Below, one piece after another: positions 27,616 to 40,609 of a stretch of DNA of 64,000 bases. This stretch comes from JAAXHF01 sp965242605. GTDB taxonomy: Bacteria > Desulfobacterota > Binatia > Bin18. The stretch is taken from the NCBI GenBank assembly GCA_965242605.1, contig CBDESS010000001.1, positions 1 to 64,000 on the forward strand, written 5' to 3'. The position numbers and the translations under genes are program-made. The notes under the pieces were generated by a model. That model was not told where the DNA came from. It saw only the letters and a list, made by a program, of their open reading frames with translations, and ran no database searches. Positions within the stretch are counted from its first letter, which is position 1; every line of letters starts with the position of its first letter.

Positions 27616-28610
27616 AACTCTCCTCCATTCTTCAGAATTTCACTCTTCAGGACTTGGCCCGACGCACTATGGGGGTCCAGCCGGCCGGCCCCGACCTCCT
27701 CAAACAGGCGGGCTAAGGCCGGGTCACGCTCAAGCTGGGCGGTCAAGCGCCGCCGCACCTCGTACTCCACCCGGCCCAGCAACTCCTCCCGCCGGCGGGC
27801 GGTCCGCCGGCGCTCAAGCTCTCCATCGCCGGCTAAAAACTGATGGTGTGACTCAAGCGCCTGCAACAGTTCGGGCAGGCCGGTGGTGGTGATCGCCTGG
27901 GTGGCCAGGACGGGGATTTTCCACTGCGGGGCGCAGCCCTCGCCGGCCGGCCGATTGCTATACTTGAGTTCCAGCATCAGGGTCAGGTCGGTCATCATGC
28001 GTTGCGCCCCGTCCCGGTCGGCCTTGTTGACCACAAAAATATCGGCGATCTCCATCAGGCCGGCCTTCATCACCTGCACGCTGTCACCGGCCTCCGGCAC
28101 CAGGGTGACAATGACCGTGTCGCTGGCCCGCATCACATCAAGCTCGGTCTGGCCGACCCCGACCGTCTCGACCAGCACATAGTCACAGCGAAAGGCATCA
28201 AGGAGCTTCATCACGTCCAGGGTGGCGCGGGCTAGGCCGCCGTGGCTGCCGCGCGTGGCCATACTGCGGATAAACACGCCCTTGTCCAGATAGTGCTGGC
28301 CCATGCGAATGCGGTCGCCCAGCAGCGCCCCCCCGGAAAAGGGGCTGGATGGGTCAATAGCCACCACCCCAACCCGCTTCCCGGCGGCGCGCATCAGGGT
28401 AGTCAGGCCGTCAACCAGACTGGATTTGCCGGCCCCCGGCGGGCCGGTCACCCCGACGGCGAAAGCATGACCGAGCCGCGGGGCAATAGCCTCAAGAATA
28501 GGGCCGACTTCCCGGCCCTCACGTTCAACCAGGGTCATCAGGCGAGCCAGGGCAACAGGGCTGCCGGAGGCCATGTTGTCGAGCAGTTGAGCGAGCGTGT
28601 GGCGTGCCAT
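27612..28610 (-). CDS. meaB: Methylmalonyl-CoA mutase-associated GTPase MeaB
   Basis: A 332-residue P-loop GTPase that loads and protects adenosylcobalamin in methylmalonyl-CoA mutase or related acyl-CoA mutases. Walker A VTGPPGAGKSS is near residues 54-64. VAIDPSSPFSGGALLGDRIRM, ETVGVGQTELDV and NKADRDGA (base recognition) are all present, and the C-terminal dimerisation arm is intact. The mutase is not in the window. It is divergent from the crotonase at 28776 and coupled to the downstream adh. Confidence 0.94.
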   Translation of the reverse strand: MARHTLAQLLDNMASGSPVALARLMTLVEREGREVGPILEAIAPRLGHAFAVGVTGPPGAGKSSLVDGLTTLMRAAGKRVGVVAIDPSSPFSGGALLGDRIRMGQHYLDKGVFIRSMATRGSHGGLARATLDVMKLLDAFRCDYVLVETVGVGQTELDVMRASDTVIVTLVPEAGDSVQVMKAGLMEIADIFVVNKADRDGAQRMMTDLTLMLELKYSNRPAGEGCAPQWKIPVLATQAITTTGLPELLQALESHHQFLAGDGELERRRTARRREELLGRVEYEVRRRLTAQLERDPALARLFEEVGAGRLDPHSASGQVLKSEILKNGGEL

Positions 28611-28725
28611 GAGTTGCGGTGTGTCTCCTTATCAGCCGGCCGGCGACTCTCGGCGGTCAGCCGGCCCGCGCCTTGCCCATGTCTTACCAGACCCGCGGCA
28701 TTTCTTGAAGACGGGGCCGGCGGCC

Positions 28726-28754
28726 CGGACAGCTCAGCGCCGGCATGGTATGCT
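28726..28754 (+). promoter_or_regulatory. Candidate promoter for the crotonase gene
   Basis: CGGACA (28726-28731), 17 bases and TATGCT (28749-28754) give 4 of 6 matches at each sigma-70 element with ideal spacing. It lies just before the ribosome binding site (GGAGGAG at about 28762-28768) of the gene starting at 28776, so the leader would be only about 15 bases. Moderate to low support. Confidence 0.3.
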
Positions 28755-28775
28755 GCACTATGGAGGAGCAAGAGC

Positions 28776-29561
28776 ATGGAATGGGACACCCTTCGTTTTG
28801 AGAGGGCCGAGCGCGACGAGCGGGTCGGCCTGCTGGTTCTCGACCGCCCGGCAGTCCTCAACGCCGTCAACGATCAGCTCATCGCCGACTTCCAAGAGGC
28901 GTGTGAGGCGCTGCAACGCGCCCCGGGCCTGCGCGTCATCGTCCTCACAGCCGAGGGCCGCGGCTTCTGCTCAGGCATGGACCTGCTGGCCGCCGCCCAC
29001 CGGCCCAGCGACAACGATGCCCTGCGGGCGGTCTGGGTACCGTGGGGCCGGGCGCTCGATACGCTCGAGGGGCTTGACCAGCTGACTATTGCGGCCATAC
29101 ACGGGCCGTGTCTGGGGGCCGGCATGGAGCTGGTGTTAGCCTGCGATTTTCGGATTGCGACGACCTCGGCCTTTTTTGCCCTGCCCCAGGTTGTATACGG
29201 CACGCCGCCCGATGTCGGCCAGCCCTACCGTCTACCCCGGCTTATCGGCCTGGCCAAAGCCAAAGAAATTGTGCTGCTGGGTCAGCGTTTCAGTGCTGCC
29301 GAGGCCGAGCGCTGGGGTCTGCTGACACGGCTGGTCAAGCCTGGAGACCTGGAGGCCGAAACGGACGCGCTGGTTGACCGCTGCCTCCGCTTGGGCGGCA
29401 GAGCCGCGGCAGGGGCCAAGCAGCTCTTACACCGCGCCTGGGACCTGGACGCCGAGGCGCTGGCCGGCGCAATCCATCAGGCCCGGGCCGCGGCCCTGGA
29501 GGACGGGGCCTTTGACGCCTCGCTCGAAGTCTACCGTGAACAGCGCAAACCGCAGGTTTGA
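28776..29561 (+). CDS. Enoyl-CoA hydratase/isomerase family protein
   Basis: A 261-residue crotonase-fold protein acting on a CoA thioester. Oxyanion-hole segments are GRGFCSGMDLL and GPCLGAGMELVLACDF, the second keeping the first catalytic Glu (GMEL). In the second catalytic position the usual PE-I/V reads PQVVYGTPPDVGQP, with Gln for Glu, so it may not be a classical hydratase and could be an isomerase, lyase or hydrolase of the family. The frame is open from 28242, but that part is antisense to meaB. The ATG at 28776 with GGAGGAG before it is clearly the start. Confidence 0.85.
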   Translation: MEWDTLRFERAERDERVGLLVLDRPAVLNAVNDQLIADFQEACEALQRAPGLRVIVLTAEGRGFCSGMDLLAAAHRPSDNDALRAVWVPWGRALDTLEGLDQLTIAAIHGPCLGAGMELVLACDFRIATTSAFFALPQVVYGTPPDVGQPYRLPRLIGLAKAKEIVLLGQRFSAAEAERWGLLTRLVKPGDLEAETDALVDRCLRLGGRAAAGAKQLLHRAWDLDAEALAGAIHQARAAALEDGAFDASLEVYREQRKPQV

Positions 29562-29583
29562 CACGGGCTGTGACAAAACGTAT

Positions 29584-30035
29584 GCAGGGCCGTCATCTGC
29601 TCGGTCAGCAGGTAGCAAAAACCCAGAATAGTAATTCGCAAAAACCTGATCGCCTGCAGGAGTTACTGAAGAGTGTCTGGGGCGTCATAACTCCTACGCC
29701 TCAACTGTGTGCTCTGCGCTACCAACTGCTAGCCGCGTTGGCGGGCACGGCAATTCAGACCCTCCGTGACCAAAAGAAAGCTGGCCCTGAAGATGGTGAG
29801 GGGGTGCTGATCGTTCACGTTTTCCATACCAACTTTGACGGCCTTGAAGAAGTTGGCCAACAATCACCAGGATTTGGAAGAGTTTGCTCGAGGATTGCCC
29901 AACGTGACCATCCCGGCGAGCGGCATCAACCCTGATTGCCTGTACGGACCAGCCACAGTCATTGTCTCTGCGGGCTTGGCCCCATTAGACAAGCCCACGC
30001 CGGTCTCCGTCTATCTAGCCAAATTAGTGACGTGA
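29584..30035 (+). pseudogene. Frame-broken DUF6946-like C-terminal remnant
   Basis: Two overlapping frames read as one protein. The first frame carries a helix-rich part with ALRYQLLAALAGTAIQ and VLIVHVFHTNF. After a +1 shift at about 29831-29837 the second frame continues LKKLANNHQDLEEFARGLPN and GINPDCLYGPATV. The pattern LRYQLL-...-VLIVHxF-...-DxxxFxxxL is what I recall for the C-terminal half of DUF6946 proteins. No credible start codon with a ribosome binding site precedes it, and the N-terminal half is missing. It is therefore both truncated and frameshifted. The bases from about 30036 to 30093 show nothing I can support. GC is visibly lower than in the flanking genes. Confidence 0.4.
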
Positions 30036-30093
30036 TGACCAAGCTCGTGAACGAGCGGATGAAAGCAGGTCAGGGTACTGAGCGTGGACGCCT

Positions 30094-30963
30094 TCACCCA
30101 CCGGGCGCGACCGTTTTGAGAACACCCCTGTCTCGATCGGTTATTACGGCACAAAGAATATCCGCCACGATGATATGAGCCGTTATCCCATACTCCGAGC
30201 TGATGCTGTAGAAACCTCTAGCGGTAAAAGGTTCCTTTGGGCGTACCAGAACACCAACGCGCATTGTATCCTTCAGTTCTGGCGCATGTTGGAGCGGAAC
30301 GGGAAGCACAACCGCCGGACGATCATCCTCGCCCATCGTCAATTCGTGAGCCCACTCCGGTTCACTAGCTTCATATTCACCACGAAGTGGCTCATCAAAC
30401 ACGCCATATTCCGTAGATCTGGTCACTCTCACCGTCACTTCCGCACCAAATGCGTTAGACGCTCTATAGGAACCCCCGTCTTTTTGGTCTGCTGCCATGA
30501 CTACGGCCCTGTTCCCGAGGCCTCGCCGCGGCTCGGGCTCGAACTCGCAACTAAGGACTCCTCCACACAATACATATCTCCAGCGGATAAAACCATTGTC
30601 CCAAGCGTCCGTTCTGATAATGAAGCGCTCGTTGTCCGCGTCGTACTCGGCATAACGTGGGGTGTATATACCCCCAAGGAGTACAGGCCGGCGTAAATCG
30701 GCTGCCGCCATCGCCGCCATCGCCGCCGCCATCGCTCTGGCTTTGCGCGCTTCAAATTGGGCAGTAGTTTCAAACTCGCCCTTTGTCAGATCGGACTCAG
30801 TGATAGCGGCACTCGCGGTACTCATGGAAGCATAGACTTCCTCCACATTTCTGAATGTCACAACATCGCCCACCGCCGGGCATTCCGCCGCTCTGAGTAT
30901 GTCCGCCACAAGAGCCTGCATAGCGAGCATACCCGACAACATCAATGCCAGAATCGTCTTCAT
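30094..30963 (-). CDS. Secreted/periplasmic hypothetical protein
   Basis: A 289-residue protein of unknown function. An N-terminal signal peptide is clear (MKTILALMLSGMLAMQALVA, cleavage probably shortly after, near AAEC). The segment LTKGEFETTAQFEARKARA resembles a motif seen in various secreted bacterial hypotheticals. It is followed by an Ala/Met run coded by a GCC/ATG-rich trinucleotide repeat near 30705-30740. The remainder is beta-rich, with YDADNERFIIRTDAW and VTVRVTRSTEYGVF. Three Cys are seen after the signal region. GGGAGGGAAA precedes the ATG. GC is lower than in the surrounding core genes and no neighbour gives a functional clue, so recent acquisition is likely. A beta-sandwich periplasmic or surface protein is as far as I can go. 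Confidence 0.7.
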   Translation of the reverse strand: MKTILALMLSGMLAMQALVADILRAAECPAVGDVVTFRNVEEVYASMSTASAAITESDLTKGEFETTAQFEARKARAMAAAMAAMAAADLRRPVLLGGIYTPRYAEYDADNERFIIRTDAWDNGFIRWRYVLCGGVLSCEFEPEPRRGLGNRAVVMAADQKDGGSYRASNAFGAEVTVRVTRSTEYGVFDEPLRGEYEASEPEWAHELTMGEDDRPAVVLPVPLQHAPELKDTMRVGVLVRPKEPFTARGFYSISSEYGITAHIIVADILCAVITDRDRGVLKTVAPGG

Positions 30964-31162
30964 ATTTCCCTCCCGTATGCCACAGGTCCGCGCCCTTCAA
31001 GTAACCAGCTTCCGGGACCCTCATCATTTCAGAAGTTAGCGGCCAGTCCAGCATAACCCGTTGCCAGAGACAAGACTTGTTTCAAAGTCGATCTTCTCAC
31101 GCACGAATGTCGATCGCAGGGTCCACGGCCTTCGGCGACCGACGCCCCCGCGTTCAAGTTCT

Positions 31163-36799
<5,637 letters not shown>

Positions 36800-36944
36800 C
36801 CCCACCTCCCACAAAAGAAGTGCTCAGCGGTCTGCTATCAGCTTTCAGCCGATGAGGTAAGGAGGGGCACTGCTCAGCCTGCCGGCCGAGTCGGCCTATG
36901 CTAGGATGGCCATTATCCGGAGTGTCTGTGTCAGGAGGACGCAC
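36800..36944. promoter_or_regulatory. Divergent uvrA / CNNM-family intergenic region
   Basis: 145 bp between two divergently read genes, so it should carry both promoters. On the plus strand TATGCT (36897-36902) is a plausible -10 for the gene at 36945, but the -35 region is poor. AGGAGG (36933-36938) is that gene's ribosome binding site. No LexA-type operator was recognised for uvrA. Confidence 0.3.
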
Positions 36945-38306
36945 ATGGTCACAGAGCTGTGGTTTGAGATAACGTGTATTCTGGGCCTGATCATCGCCAA
37001 CGGGTTTTTTTCCGGCTCGGAAATCGCGGTGGTTTCGGTCCGGCGGAGCCGCATTGAGCAGCTGGCCGAGGCCGGCGACCGGACGGCCCGCACGCTGGGG
37101 CACCTCAGAAACGACCCTGACCGTTTCCTGGCGACTGTCCAGATCGGGGTGACGCTGGTCAGCTCACTGGCCTCGGCAATCGGGGGTGTCTCGGCCGTGG
37201 CCTATCTCGCCCCGCTGTACGCCCGGAGTTCGCTGCCGGTTGTGGCCGAGTCGAGCCAGGTCCTGGCCGTTGCCACGGTGGTGGTGGTAATCTCCTATCT
37301 GTCCCTGGTGCTGGGCGAGCTGGTGCCAAAATCGCTGGCGCTGCGCTACTCCGAGCCGATCGCCGGCTGGGTCGCCCGGCCCCTGGATTTTTTCTCCTGG
37401 CTGTTTACCGCCGGGGTCAAGCTGCTGACCGCTTCCACCAACGGGCTGCTGTACCTGACCGGCACCGGGGCCAAGGCCGCCGAGGCGGTCGTGTCCGAGG
37501 ATGAGGTCAAGTACATCATCCGCGAAGGCGCGCAAAAAGGCGTCTTTGACGCCACCGAGCAGAAGTTTATCCAGAGCGTGTTTGATTTTGCCGATACCTC
37601 GGTCCGCGAGGTAATGACCCCCCGGACCGAAATCCAGGCCCTGAGCATAGACACCTCCCCCCAGAGTGCCCTGCACGCCATGATCGAGAGCAGCTTCTCG
37701 CGTATGCCGATTTTTGAGGACGACCTCGACCAGGTTGTCGGCGTGGTCCACCTCAAGGAACTGCTGCGCGGGCGGAAGCAGGATTCGGCCTCCCTCCAGG
37801 GCTTTGTCCAGCCGACCTATTTTGTGCCCGACTCCATGCAGATCAGCCACCTGCTGCGCGAGCTCCAGCGTCGCCGCACCCAGATGGCCGTTGTTGTCAA
37901 CGAGTTCGGCACCGTGGTCGGCATCGCCACCATCGAAGACCTGCTTGAAGAGATTGTCGGCGAGATTCGGGACGAGTTCGATGTTGACGAAGCCCTGCCG
38001 GTCCAGGACCTCGGGCCAGGGGTCTGGCTGGTGGCCGGCGGGGTGATGCTGGACGACCTGCGCGACACCCCCGGCCTGCCGCTTGAAGAGACCAACGACT
38101 ACCGGACCCTGGCCGGCTTTCTGCTGGCCCGGCTTGAGTGCATCCCCAAGGGCGGGGAGATCGTCCAGCACCAGGGCTATCGGATGACGATTGTCAACAT
38201 GGACGGCCGGCGGATTGACAAGATCAAGGTCGAGAAGCTGCCCGCCGCGGCGCGTGTTGCCGGACGCCAAGCCGAACAGCCGAGCGGGGGCAGGACAGGG
38301 CATTAG
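36945..38306 (+). CDS. CNNM/CorC-HlyC family membrane protein (hemolysin-like)
   Basis: A 453-residue inner-membrane protein of the CNNM/YfjD class, linked to Mg2+ or other cation export and homeostasis. It has an N-terminal DUF21 domain of about four helices (IILGLIIANGFFSGSEIAVV-type start with the SGSE motif, then VTLVSSLASAIGGVSAVAYL and YLSLVLGELVPKSLALRY). A CBS pair follows (VREVMTPRTEIQAL, then FGTVVGIATIEDLLEEIVGEI) and a C-terminal CorC/HlyC domain (LPLEETNDYRTLAGFLLARL). The ATG at 36945 has AGGAGG six bases upstream and is preferred to the ATG at 36906. The name hemolysin is historical and no haemolytic activity should be assumed. It converges with, and overlaps by 4 bases, the small HicB-like gene. 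Confidence 0.9.
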   Translation: MVTELWFEITCILGLIIANGFFSGSEIAVVSVRRSRIEQLAEAGDRTARTLGHLRNDPDRFLATVQIGVTLVSSLASAIGGVSAVAYLAPLYARSSLPVVAESSQVLAVATVVVVISYLSLVLGELVPKSLALRYSEPIAGWVARPLDFFSWLFTAGVKLLTASTNGLLYLTGTGAKAAEAVVSEDEVKYIIREGAQKGVFDATEQKFIQSVFDFADTSVREVMTPRTEIQALSIDTSPQSALHAMIESSFSRMPIFEDDLDQVVGVVHLKELLRGRKQDSASLQGFVQPTYFVPDSMQISHLLRELQRRRTQMAVVVNEFGTVVGIATIEDLLEEIVGEIRDEFDVDEALPVQDLGPGVWLVAGGVMLDDLRDTPGLPLEETNDYRTLAGFLLARLECIPKGGEIVQHQGYRMTIVNMDGRRIDKIKVEKLPAAARVAGRQAEQPSGGRTGH

Positions 38307-38497
38307 CAAGGGCTTGGGGCACGCTGTACAAACTGGCCGCTGTACATCTTCGGCACGGGCAGCCCGCCCGTGTCTTCCCGCTCGGCTATCGCCCACGCCT
38401 CAAAGGCGTCACGGGCCTCAGCGAGGGCGGCTTCAATGGTCTCGCCGTCCGCGATACAGCCGGGCAGGTCAGGGTTGAGAGCCGACTTGATGCTCAT
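38303..38497 (-). CDS. HicB-like antitoxin fragment (central part)
   Basis: A 64-residue product matching the middle of HicB antitoxins: DLPGCIADGETIEAALAEAR then DAFEAWAIAEREDTGGLPVP, and MYSGQFVQR where the C-terminal DNA-binding part normally begins. The first strand-turn-strand of HicB (xYTxxxxPxxxGGYxxxxPD) is missing, as is the C-terminal RHH or HTH. No HicA toxin gene is next to it. Its ATG overlaps the stop of the upstream membrane coiled-coil gene (ATGA), and its end overlaps the CNNM-family gene by 4 bases. The missing N-terminal piece looks like the start of the ORF at 39174 (see findings). It may be an independent short antitoxin or part of a split gene. Confidence 0.55.
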   Translation of the reverse strand: MSIKSALNPDLPGCIADGETIEAALAEARDAFEAWAIAEREDTGGLPVPKMYSGQFVQRAPSPC

Positions 38498-38799
38498 GGC
38501 TTGGCTCCTCCCGCGGGCGCGGTGCGTTCAATCAGCGCCCGTAAGGCGTGTGTGGCTCTGGCGGCTTCGCCCTGCTGGCGGAGAGCTTCCATGTTCTCGG
38601 TGTGGTGGGCCTTGGCGGTTTCGGCCTGCTGGCGCAAGATGTCCATCAGGTCGGTGTGCTGTGTGTTCCGTGCGCCGGCCGCGGTGCGCATCAGCCACAA
38701 GCCCCCACCAATCAAGCCCGCTTGCACGACGCCGACACCGAGCGCAATCCAGTTGCCGGTGTTCCGCAAGGCGATCATGGCGGTTTCGTACTCGGTCAT
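38494..38799 (-). CDS. Small membrane protein with coiled-coil repeat
   Basis: A 101-residue protein with one transmembrane helix (WIALGVGVVQAGLIGGGLWLM, about residues 17-37) and a C-terminal helical tail. The tail contains two 18-residue tandem units (49-66 and 67-84) sharing LRQQxExAxAxH, a likely coiled coil. Function is unknown. It starts in an ATGA overlap with the RHH-like frame upstream and ends in an ATGA overlap with the HicB-like gene. All three should therefore be translated together. It resembles small phage or plasmid helper proteins in size, but no homology can be claimed. Confidence 0.6.
   Translation of the reverse strand: MTEYETAMIALRNTGNWIALGVGVVQAGLIGGGLWLMRTAAGARNTQHTDLMDILRQQAETAKAHHTENMEALRQQGEAARATHALRALIERTAPAGGAKP
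38548..38655. repeat. 54-bp tandem duplication in the coiled-coil gene
   Basis: Two adjacent 54-base units (codons 49-66 and 67-84 of the minus-strand gene) code for TDLMDILRQQAETAKAHH and TENMEALRQQGEAARATH. The units differ at several codons, so the duplication is not very recent. Confidence 0.8.
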
Positions 38800-39174
38800 G
38801 GTGTTTCTCCTGTCTGCGACCGGCTGCGAGCCTTACCCCGCCGGTCGCGCCAGCCGGGCAGTCCTGCCTCCGCCACAACACGGACGACTTGAGCCAGGGG
38901 CCAGCCCTCTCGCTCGGCTTCGCGCTCCAGCGCCCGGAACTGATCGGTCGCAAAGGCCACGCTCAACTGGTGCGGGTAGTGGGTGACGCGCGTCCGGGGC
39001 CGTTTCCCGGGGGGGTCTGTGTCTCCAGCGGTCTTCCTCCTTATCTGGCATGGCTACCAGATAGCCGCCGCCTTCGTCCGTGGGGATGGGGGCAATGATG
39101 ATTGTGTAGTCCTCAAATCTCGTTGCCTTGTCCGGCGTCCAATCCGCAAAATGTTTACTGAACACATCGGACAT
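38796..39174 (-). pseudogene. HicB-N-terminal-like / RHH protein, frame-broken at a C7 tract
   Basis: From the ATG at 39174 the frame codes for a HicB-like first part (FEDYTIIIAPIPTDEGGGYL, then VAMPD). At a run of seven C (G7 on the plus strand, 39009-39015) the reading frame must skip one base to continue into THYPHQLSVAFATDQFRALE and REAEREGWPLAQVVRVV, a ribbon-helix-helix-like segment ending at a TGA that overlaps the next ATG. With six C the product would be 125 residues in one frame. As given, the upstream frame runs on as low-quality sequence to 38833, and the RHH frame has only TTG/GTG starts. It may be a pseudogene, a slippage-controlled gene or a base-calling error. It overlaps the ankyrin remnant by 20 bases. 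Confidence 0.5.
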
Positions 39175-39914
39175 CTACCCCATGGCACAACGGAGCCGGT
39201 CCGAGAGTCGGGTCCGCTCCCGCGTCCAAAAGATACCGGATTATGCTATCTCGGATGGCTCGGGCTGAATATGCCGCCGACGCATGCCACAGGACGGTGC
39301 GCCCGCCACCGTCCTGGGCATTGATGTCCATGCCGGCCTGCAAGAGAACACGAACGGCAGCCCCATTGGCGAAACCGGCTGCTCTATGCAACGCTGTCAC
39401 GTTGCCATGCCCGCCGCCGGAGGAGGGGTGCCCGAGGATATAGATAGGCCCGCGCGTGTATGTCCGCTCCATACTCCAAAAGGAGTTCTACGACCGGGGA
39501 TGACTCTACCAAAGGAATGGACCTCACACTGGCCGCCTAGTGCAATGGGGTCCTATCCCCGAATGGTCGGTTCGGGTCAGCCCCAGACTCCAGTAAGAGG
39601 CGAATGATGGGAAGTATGTCAGGATGCAGCCTAACATAAGTATTTTGTTGTTGTTTCCGGTTGTAGGTGTATCGATTGATTGCCCAATTGAGCGGGGAGA
39701 ACCGATCATAATAAGGGCCCCGATCGGGCCAGGGGCCAGGGCTATCCTGGAAGTCCGGATCGGCTCCGGCTTCCAATAACGCGCGGACGGCACTTAGTGT
39801 TATGCCTGACTGCCAGGGACAGAGGGGAGTAGCCCCTTGCCGTATGGTGATTGATAGTCGCCGTTGAGGGAAGGCAATCGTGTATTCTCCTTGTTTTGGT
39901 CCACCACCGTTCAT
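39155..39914 (-). pseudogene. Ankyrin-repeat protein, disrupted by an amber codon and a frameshift
   Basis: Read on the minus strand from the ATG at 39914, ankyrin helices are visible: AVRALLEAGADPDFQ, then LPIIRLLLESGADPNRPFGD and RTPLH. There a TAG (39537-39539) stands where the ankyrin consensus TPLHLAA has Leu, and the same frame goes on AASVRSIPLVESSPVVELLL and EYGADIHAR. A +1 shift at about 39425-39455 then joins the frame with NVTALHRAAGFANGAAVRVL, LQAGMDINAQ and IIRYLLDAGADPTLG, which ends at 39155. At least four repeats are recognisable. The protein is probably inactive as coded. It may originally have been fused to the secreted domain upstream. GC is lower than in the core genes. 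Confidence 0.6.
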
Positions 39915-40459
39915 AGTAACACGCTCCGGGGGCTAGCGGTTCCGATTCTGGAACAGGTTCAGGCGTGGGTTCCTGTTCTGAACCGGGGGCCTTCACCGTG
40001 GCCAACTCAAAGTGTTGGGTACTTTCGTTCCACACCAAAGTGGCCGGTTTCACCCGGGGCCGGGAAGTCAGGAACCTCTACCCGGCGACTTGCTCCCCGT
40101 AGAAACTCCTCGCCGGTTGTCACCACCGTAAACGTACTCCGGGCAAACTCGACCCCATTGTCATACGCTACCACGGTATGCGTCCCATCTCCAAAATGGT
40201 TCCAGTTAACTTGCGTAATGAATCCATTGTCCGCGTCCCCGCAGACACCGCGCGTATCGGCCCGGGGCTGCTCCTCCGCGGTTGGGACAGGCTCACCAGC
40301 GTTGATCCTGGCTGTGATGTCGCCGGCCTCACACTTCCAGCCCGAGATAAAGCCAAGACCCGACAGGTTTGCGCCACTGGCCGGACTCTCCAGGACTGCG
40401 GCATGGGAGAGGCTGGCGGTCACTCCAACACACAAGACAAGCAACAACAGATGCTTCAT
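39915..40459 (-). pseudogene. Secreted domain protein, frame-broken
   Basis: Starts at the ATG at 40459 with a signal peptide (MKHLLLLVLCVGVTASLSHA), followed by an extracellular domain of a type I have seen in uncultured deltaproteobacterial and Entotheonella-like genomes: LESPASGANLSGLGFISGWK, then VCGDADNGFITQVNWNHFGD and GTHTVVAYDNGVEFA-RSTFTV. The domain's last strand is in a different frame: after a +1 shift at about 40050-40066 the reading continues KPATLVWNESTQHFELATV and a Pro/Glu linker (PTPEPVPESEP). In the given frame it ends at 40007 with unrelated residues. A second +1 shift would join the linker to the ankyrin part, so this may be one broken gene of about 1.3 kb. Two Cys (GWKC, VCGD) could form a disulfide. 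Confidence 0.55.
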
Positions 40460-40548
40460 AGTTACGCCCCTGAGCAAAGAATACGCGCCGGCCAAGCCGC
40501 CACGCTTGACCTATGCCACCGCCGCCAGAATGTCAAACCCGCCAGCGG

Positions 40549-40578
40549 TTGACCGCCGCCTCGGTTTCGGACTATGAA
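40549..40578 (+). promoter_or_regulatory. Candidate promoter of the dehydrogenase operon
   Basis: TTGACC (40549-40554), an 18-base spacer and TATGAA (40573-40578) match sigma-70 elements at 5 of 6 and 4 of 6 positions. A strong ribosome binding site, AAGGAGGG (40595-40602), sits seven bases before the E1 alpha ATG at 40610, so the leader would be about 25 bases. Confidence 0.4.
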
Positions 40579-40609
40579 CAGGTATACCCCGTAGAAGGAG
40601 GGCGCGCGT

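Noticed and set aside
28242..28775. N-terminal extension of the crotonase frame
   Set aside because: It runs antisense through meaB, and the ATG at 28776 with GGAGGAG matches the family start.
30036..30178. Short plus-strand frame after the DUF6946-like remnant
   Set aside because: No start signal and no recognisable features; it overlaps the end of the secreted hypothetical gene on the other strand.
36897..36902. TATGCT as a recurrent lineage-specific -10 (also at 28749)
   Set aside because: Only two examples with weak or partial -35 elements; not enough to claim a special promoter class.
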